From: Thermoplasmatota archaeon
Lineage (GTDB): Archaea; Thermoplasmatota; E2; DHVEG-1
Direction: 5' to 3'
Length of the DNA: 9,507 nucleotides
NCBI GenBank assembly: GCA_030609445.1
Contig: JAUWCF010000020.1
Span: forward strand, 1-9,507
The notes beneath the pieces are model-generated. The model made no database searches. It was not told the DNA's origin and saw only the letters and a list, made by a program, of their open reading frames with translations. The position numbers and the translations under genes are program-made. How positions within the stretch are numbered: position 1 is the first letter of the stretch; the number at the start of each line of letters is the position of its first letter. Positions 7,778 to 9,507 of the stretch are shown piece by piece.

Positions 7778-7923
7778 TGGGAAGAGATACATTTGTAAAA
7801 TCTATTTTTTCTTAAGATAGGTATCAATTGACCGTCCTTTGCTTTTTTAGCTACAAGTAACGCTTTAATCTTCATGAGTTTGACTGTTTCTGATAACACT
7901 TTTTTTTCGACAATTTCATACAT
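7729..7923 (-). pseudogene. 5' stub of an NfnA/SudB-like ferredoxin-NADP(H) oxidoreductase subunit
   Basis: Read from the ATG at 7923, the first ~32 residues (MYEIVEKKVLSETVKLM, then LLVAKKAKDGQ) match the N-terminus of the FAD/NAD-binding subunit of NfnA, sulfide dehydrogenase SudB and dihydroorotate dehydrogenase K-type proteins, which typically read KxLxxxVKxxxIxAPxIAKKAKPGQF. After GQ (near 7828) the similarity fades. The frame runs on as unrelated sequence into the antisense of the UbiA 3' end, stopping at 7729. An intact gene would have about 280 codons with FAD- and NAD-binding domains, and none of that is present. A GTG at 7932 is in frame, but the ATG fits the family start. It is probably a non-functional remnant. 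A short expressed peptide is possible because a TATA-like element is still there. Confidence 0.65.
7805..7810 (+). terminator. Oligo-T tract after the UbiA gene
   Basis: A run of six T (CTATTTTTTCTT) lies 28 bp after the stop of the plus-strand prenyltransferase. Archaeal termination often uses such T tracts without a hairpin. It overlaps the degraded 3' end of the minus-strand gene stub, so it may be incidental. Confidence 0.3.
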
Positions 7924-7930
7924 GACAGTC

Positions 7931-7970
7931 ACATCTTAGAAGAACTTCTAATGTTCTGTATTTAAGATGT
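7931..7970. repeat. Nested inverted repeats at the start of the NfnA-like stub
   Basis: Three perfect inverted repeats overlap here: ACATCTTA (7931-7938) with TAAGATGT (7963-7970), TTAGAAG-AA-CTTCTAA (7936-7951), and AGAAC (7941-7945) with GTTCT (7953-7957). They surround the TATA-like sequence and probable transcript start of the minus-strand stub, so an operator or a 5' leader hairpin is possible. Confidence 0.6.
7958..7966 (-). promoter_or_regulatory. Candidate TATA box of the NfnA-like stub
   Basis: On the minus strand this reads CTTAAATAC and lies about 40 bp before the ATG at 7923. At the usual spacing, transcription would begin near 7937, inside the inverted repeats, leaving a leader of about 14 bases. 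Confidence 0.4.
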
Positions 7971-8024
7971 TTTTTAATAGTTTATGATGTTCGCCAAAAA
8001 GTACGTTAACTATTAAATAGAGAA

Positions 8025-8046
8025 AAAGCATTTCATATAATGCTTT
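8025..8046. promoter_or_regulatory. Perfect 8-bp inverted repeat before the glutamine synthetase stub (operator-like)
   Basis: AAAGCATT (8025-8032) and AATGCTTT (8039-8046) are exact reverse complements separated by six bases (TCATAT). The element includes a TATA-like CATATAATG and lies 27 bp before the ATG at 8074. The size and position suit a dimeric repressor site. It does not match the GGAA-N6-TTCC operator known for NrpR in methanogens. Confidence 0.55.
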
Positions 8047-8061
8047 ATTTTTATATGATTT

Positions 8062-8069
8062 GGAGGTGG
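8062..8069 (+). promoter_or_regulatory. Perfect Shine-Dalgarno of the glutamine synthetase stub
   Basis: GGAGGTGG stands four bases before the ATG at 8074 and is the strongest ribosome site in the window. Its preservation in front of a gene with only 42 codons is notable. Confidence 0.75.
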
Positions 8070-8073
8070 AAAT

Positions 8074-8202
8074 ATGGTTTTTGAGATTGCATCTAAGAAT
8101 GACGTATTGGACCTTGTGAAAGAAAATGAGATTGTTTTTATACGATTGCAGTTTGTTGATATTCTTGGTTTCCCAAAAAACATATCAAAAATGTTGAAAT
8201 AA
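8074..8202 (+). pseudogene. glnA: 5' stub of glutamine synthetase (42 codons, N-terminal beta-grasp only)
   Basis: The 42-residue product contains VLDLVKENEI then FIRLQFVDILGFPKN, the signature start of type I glutamine synthetase (commonly VKFIRLQFTDILGxxKNVEIP). Translation stops at TAA 8200-8202 after six more residues. The remaining ~400 codons, including the whole catalytic barrel, are absent: the next 60 bp are non-coding and the reductase follows. It cannot make glutamine. In the +1 frame the last codons before the next stop spell KNVEIK, which matches the family consensus. A small insertion of about 11 bases in this A-rich stretch may therefore have shifted the frame before or after the truncation. 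The promoter palindrome and Shine-Dalgarno are intact, so a short peptide could still be produced. Together with the minus-strand stub it resembles a copied divergent promoter segment. Confidence 0.8.
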
Positions 8203-8244
8203 AGTAAATAAGTTATCATAATGAGGTTTTTATGAACTATGAAG

Positions 8245-8254
8245 CTATATAAGG
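8245..8254 (+). promoter_or_regulatory. Candidate TATA box of the geranylgeranyl reductase gene
   Basis: CTATATAAGG is the best TATA box in the window. At the usual spacing, transcription would begin near 8272-8276, which is after the ATG at 8263 and about 10 bases before the GTG at 8286. The overlapping AAGGTG (8251-8256) could instead be a Shine-Dalgarno for the ATG. The two readings exclude each other for one transcript. Confidence 0.5.
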
Positions 8255-8262
8255 TGTAGAAT

Positions 8263-9388
8263 ATGAGCGGAAAAGTTGATGCAAAGTGAACTGTGACATT
8301 GCCGTCGTTGGTGCAGGGCCTGCTGGTTCTACAGCTGCCACATTTCTTGCAAAAAAAGCTTCAAAGTGGTACTTGTTGATAAAGATAATTTTCCAAGGGC
8401 GAAACCATGTGGTGGCGGTGTGCCAATGGGCACAATTAAAAGATTCCCTTATTTAAAAGACTCTGATTTTATTGAAGCGTATGCTTACGGTGGATTCATC
8501 CACTCGCCCTCTTTGAAATACCGGATAGAGTTCCATGGAGAAAAACCAGTTGTAGCTATGGTTGCCCGAGAAAGATTTGACCATGGATTAGCCTTGATTG
8601 CGGTTGATAATGGGGCACAGCTTCTTGATGGAAAACAGGTCAAAGATATTCATATTTCTCCTGACAACGCCGAGATTACTTTAGAAGATCAAACCACTAT
8701 TTCCTCAGATGTAGTAATTGGGGCTGATGGCATCCCTAGTACAATTGCTAGAAAATCTGGTCTTACTCCCCAAAATAAAAAGGTTAATGTGTGTGTCTTT
8801 CAGGAGTATAAGGTTGACGAAAAAACACTCGATGAATATGCTACTACAGAACGTGTTGGTCACCTTCACCTCATGTATGAAAATATCCCAGGTTATGCTT
8901 GGTTATTCCCTAAAAAAGACTGTGTTAATATTGGTGTTGGCGAGTTCATGCCTTTCAGAAAACATACTACAAAGAAAGTTAATCTCATTGAGATGTATAA
9001 CTCCTATTTTAAAATGCTACAGCAAGATAAATTAATACCTAAGGATCTTAAAATTGGTAAAGTCAAAGGTGGTAGTGTCCCAATTTATCCTCTTGAGCAA
9101 ACCTATTCTGAGCGATTGCTTCTTTGCGGTGATGCCGCTGGATTTATCAATCCCGTTAGTGGCGGTGGAATCCATTTCGCGATGGTTAGTGGAGAAAATG
9201 CTGCAACCGTTATAAGCAATGCATTTGAAAATGAGAATTTTAAATCCTCATTTTTATCACGATATCAACAGTTGTGGATGGAAGAATTTGGAAAAGATCT
9301 ACGGATGTTTGCTAGCTTCACAAACATCTGGCTTCGACAAGCAGAGAAATTTATTAAAATTGCATCAACAGTGATTTTGATGAAATAA
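8263..9388 (+). CDS. Geranylgeranyl reductase-family flavoprotein, frame broken near the 5' end
   Basis: This FAD enzyme family saturates geranylgeranyl chains of archaeal lipids or prenyl quinones. The Rossmann motif CDIAVVGAGPAGSTAATFLA lies in the frame beginning GTG 8286. The rest lies one frame back, from about 8357 to 9388: VVLVDKDNFPRAKPCGGG (family PCGGG motif), IGADGIPSTIA, the substrate-side YAWLFPKKDCVNIGVG, and CGDAAGFINPVSGGGIHFA (FAD phosphate motif). The frames meet at seven A (8351-8357). One extra A, or a -1 slip there, gives FLAKKSFKVVLVDKD, just as expected. A second possible break lies upstream: ATG 8263 encodes MSGKVDAK then TGA, overlapping GTG 8286, and one more A would fuse them. 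Repaired length is about 375 residues, near normal. All downstream motifs are intact, so the gene is recently broken, misread in sequencing, or recoded. It fits with the two UbiA genes. Confidence 0.88.
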
Positions 9389-9392
9389 TTCA

Positions 9393-9507
9393 TCACACAA
9401 TATCAGCAAATTGAATATCAAGTTTCCGGTTTCCAAGCCAGGGTACATAAGGACAGATACTCCTCTTTTCAAGCTTCTCATTCATATCCTTAAAAAGCGG
9501 TACAAGA
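9393..9507 (-). CDS. 3' end of an unrecognised minus-strand gene (37 codons visible)
   Basis: On the minus strand a frame is open from the window edge to TGA at 9393-9395, giving 37 residues. It starts LVPLFKDMNEKLEKR and ends PYVPWLGNRKLDIQFADIV, and a second in-frame stop follows immediately. The balanced composition, without the Lys/Asn/Ile runs of random AT-rich frames, and its stop 4 bp from the convergent reductase stop, suggest a real gene. The family is not recognised. The start lies beyond the window. Confidence 0.5.
   Translation of the reverse strand, partial: LVPLFKDMNEKLEKRSICPYVPWLGNRKLDIQFADIV

Noticed and set aside
7900..7907. Eight-T run as a terminator for the plus strand
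   Set aside because: On the minus strand these bases are the Glu-Lys-Lys codons of the conserved NfnA-like N-terminus, so the run is explained by coding.
8013..8219. 68-residue minus-strand frame over the glutamine synthetase stub
   Set aside because: It runs antisense to a frame with clear family identity and across its promoter palindrome, so it is a shadow.
7778..8262. An insertion sequence or integrated element explaining the two gene stubs
   Set aside because: I see no transposase, terminal inverted repeats, target duplication, tRNA gene or CRISPR-like repeats at either edge.
8718..9035. 105-residue plus-strand frame inside the reductase
   Set aside because: The other plus frame carries the conserved reductase motifs over the same bases.

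Overview
This AT-rich window most likely comes from an archaeon. Several proposed promoters carry TATA-like boxes about 25-40 bp before a start. Two starts have GGGGTGG or GGAGGTGG Shine-Dalgarno sequences. The gene content is also archaeal in style: a fused NnrE-NnrD, a COG1407 phosphoesterase, two UbiA-family prenyltransferases and a geranylgeranyl reductase. A member of the Thermoplasmatota or another euryarchaeal lineage is my guess, but the sequence alone does not settle it.

Layout. Positions 3-3631 form a tight plus-strand cluster: the 3' part of the bifunctional NAD(P)HX repair gene, a 528-residue exported or membrane protein of unknown function, and a COG1407 metallophosphoesterase, with gaps of 12 and 2 bp. 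Positions 3632-3984 hold an unlisted 58-residue two-helix membrane protein (3698-3874) and the pyrG promoter. Positions 3985-5637 encode a complete CTP synthase. It ends 8 bp from a convergent UbiA gene (5646-6677, minus), which shares an 86-bp divergent promoter region with a second UbiA gene (6764-7777, plus). Positions 7778-8262 contain no intact gene. They hold two 5' gene stubs pointing away from each other: the first ~40 codons of an NfnA/SudB-like flavoprotein (minus) and of glutamine synthetase (plus). The DNA between them keeps promoter-like boxes, palindromes and a perfect Shine-Dalgarno. Positions 8263-9388 encode a geranylgeranyl reductase-family flavoprotein broken by one or two -1 frame changes near its start. 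The last 112 bases carry the 3' end of a minus-strand gene I do not recognise.

How it fits together. The two UbiA proteins and the reductase suggest an isoprenoid lipid or prenyl-quinone locus: prenyl transfer followed by side-chain saturation. CTP synthase could supply CTP for CDP-archaeol formation, but that link is only by proximity. NnrDE is metabolite-repair housekeeping. The most unusual part is 7778-8370, where a piece of what looks like a divergent nitrogen/redox promoter region sits next to a reductase whose reading frame changes at a perfect A-AAA-AAA slippery heptamer. This could be decay, duplication, homopolymer sequencing error or recoding. The sequence alone cannot decide.
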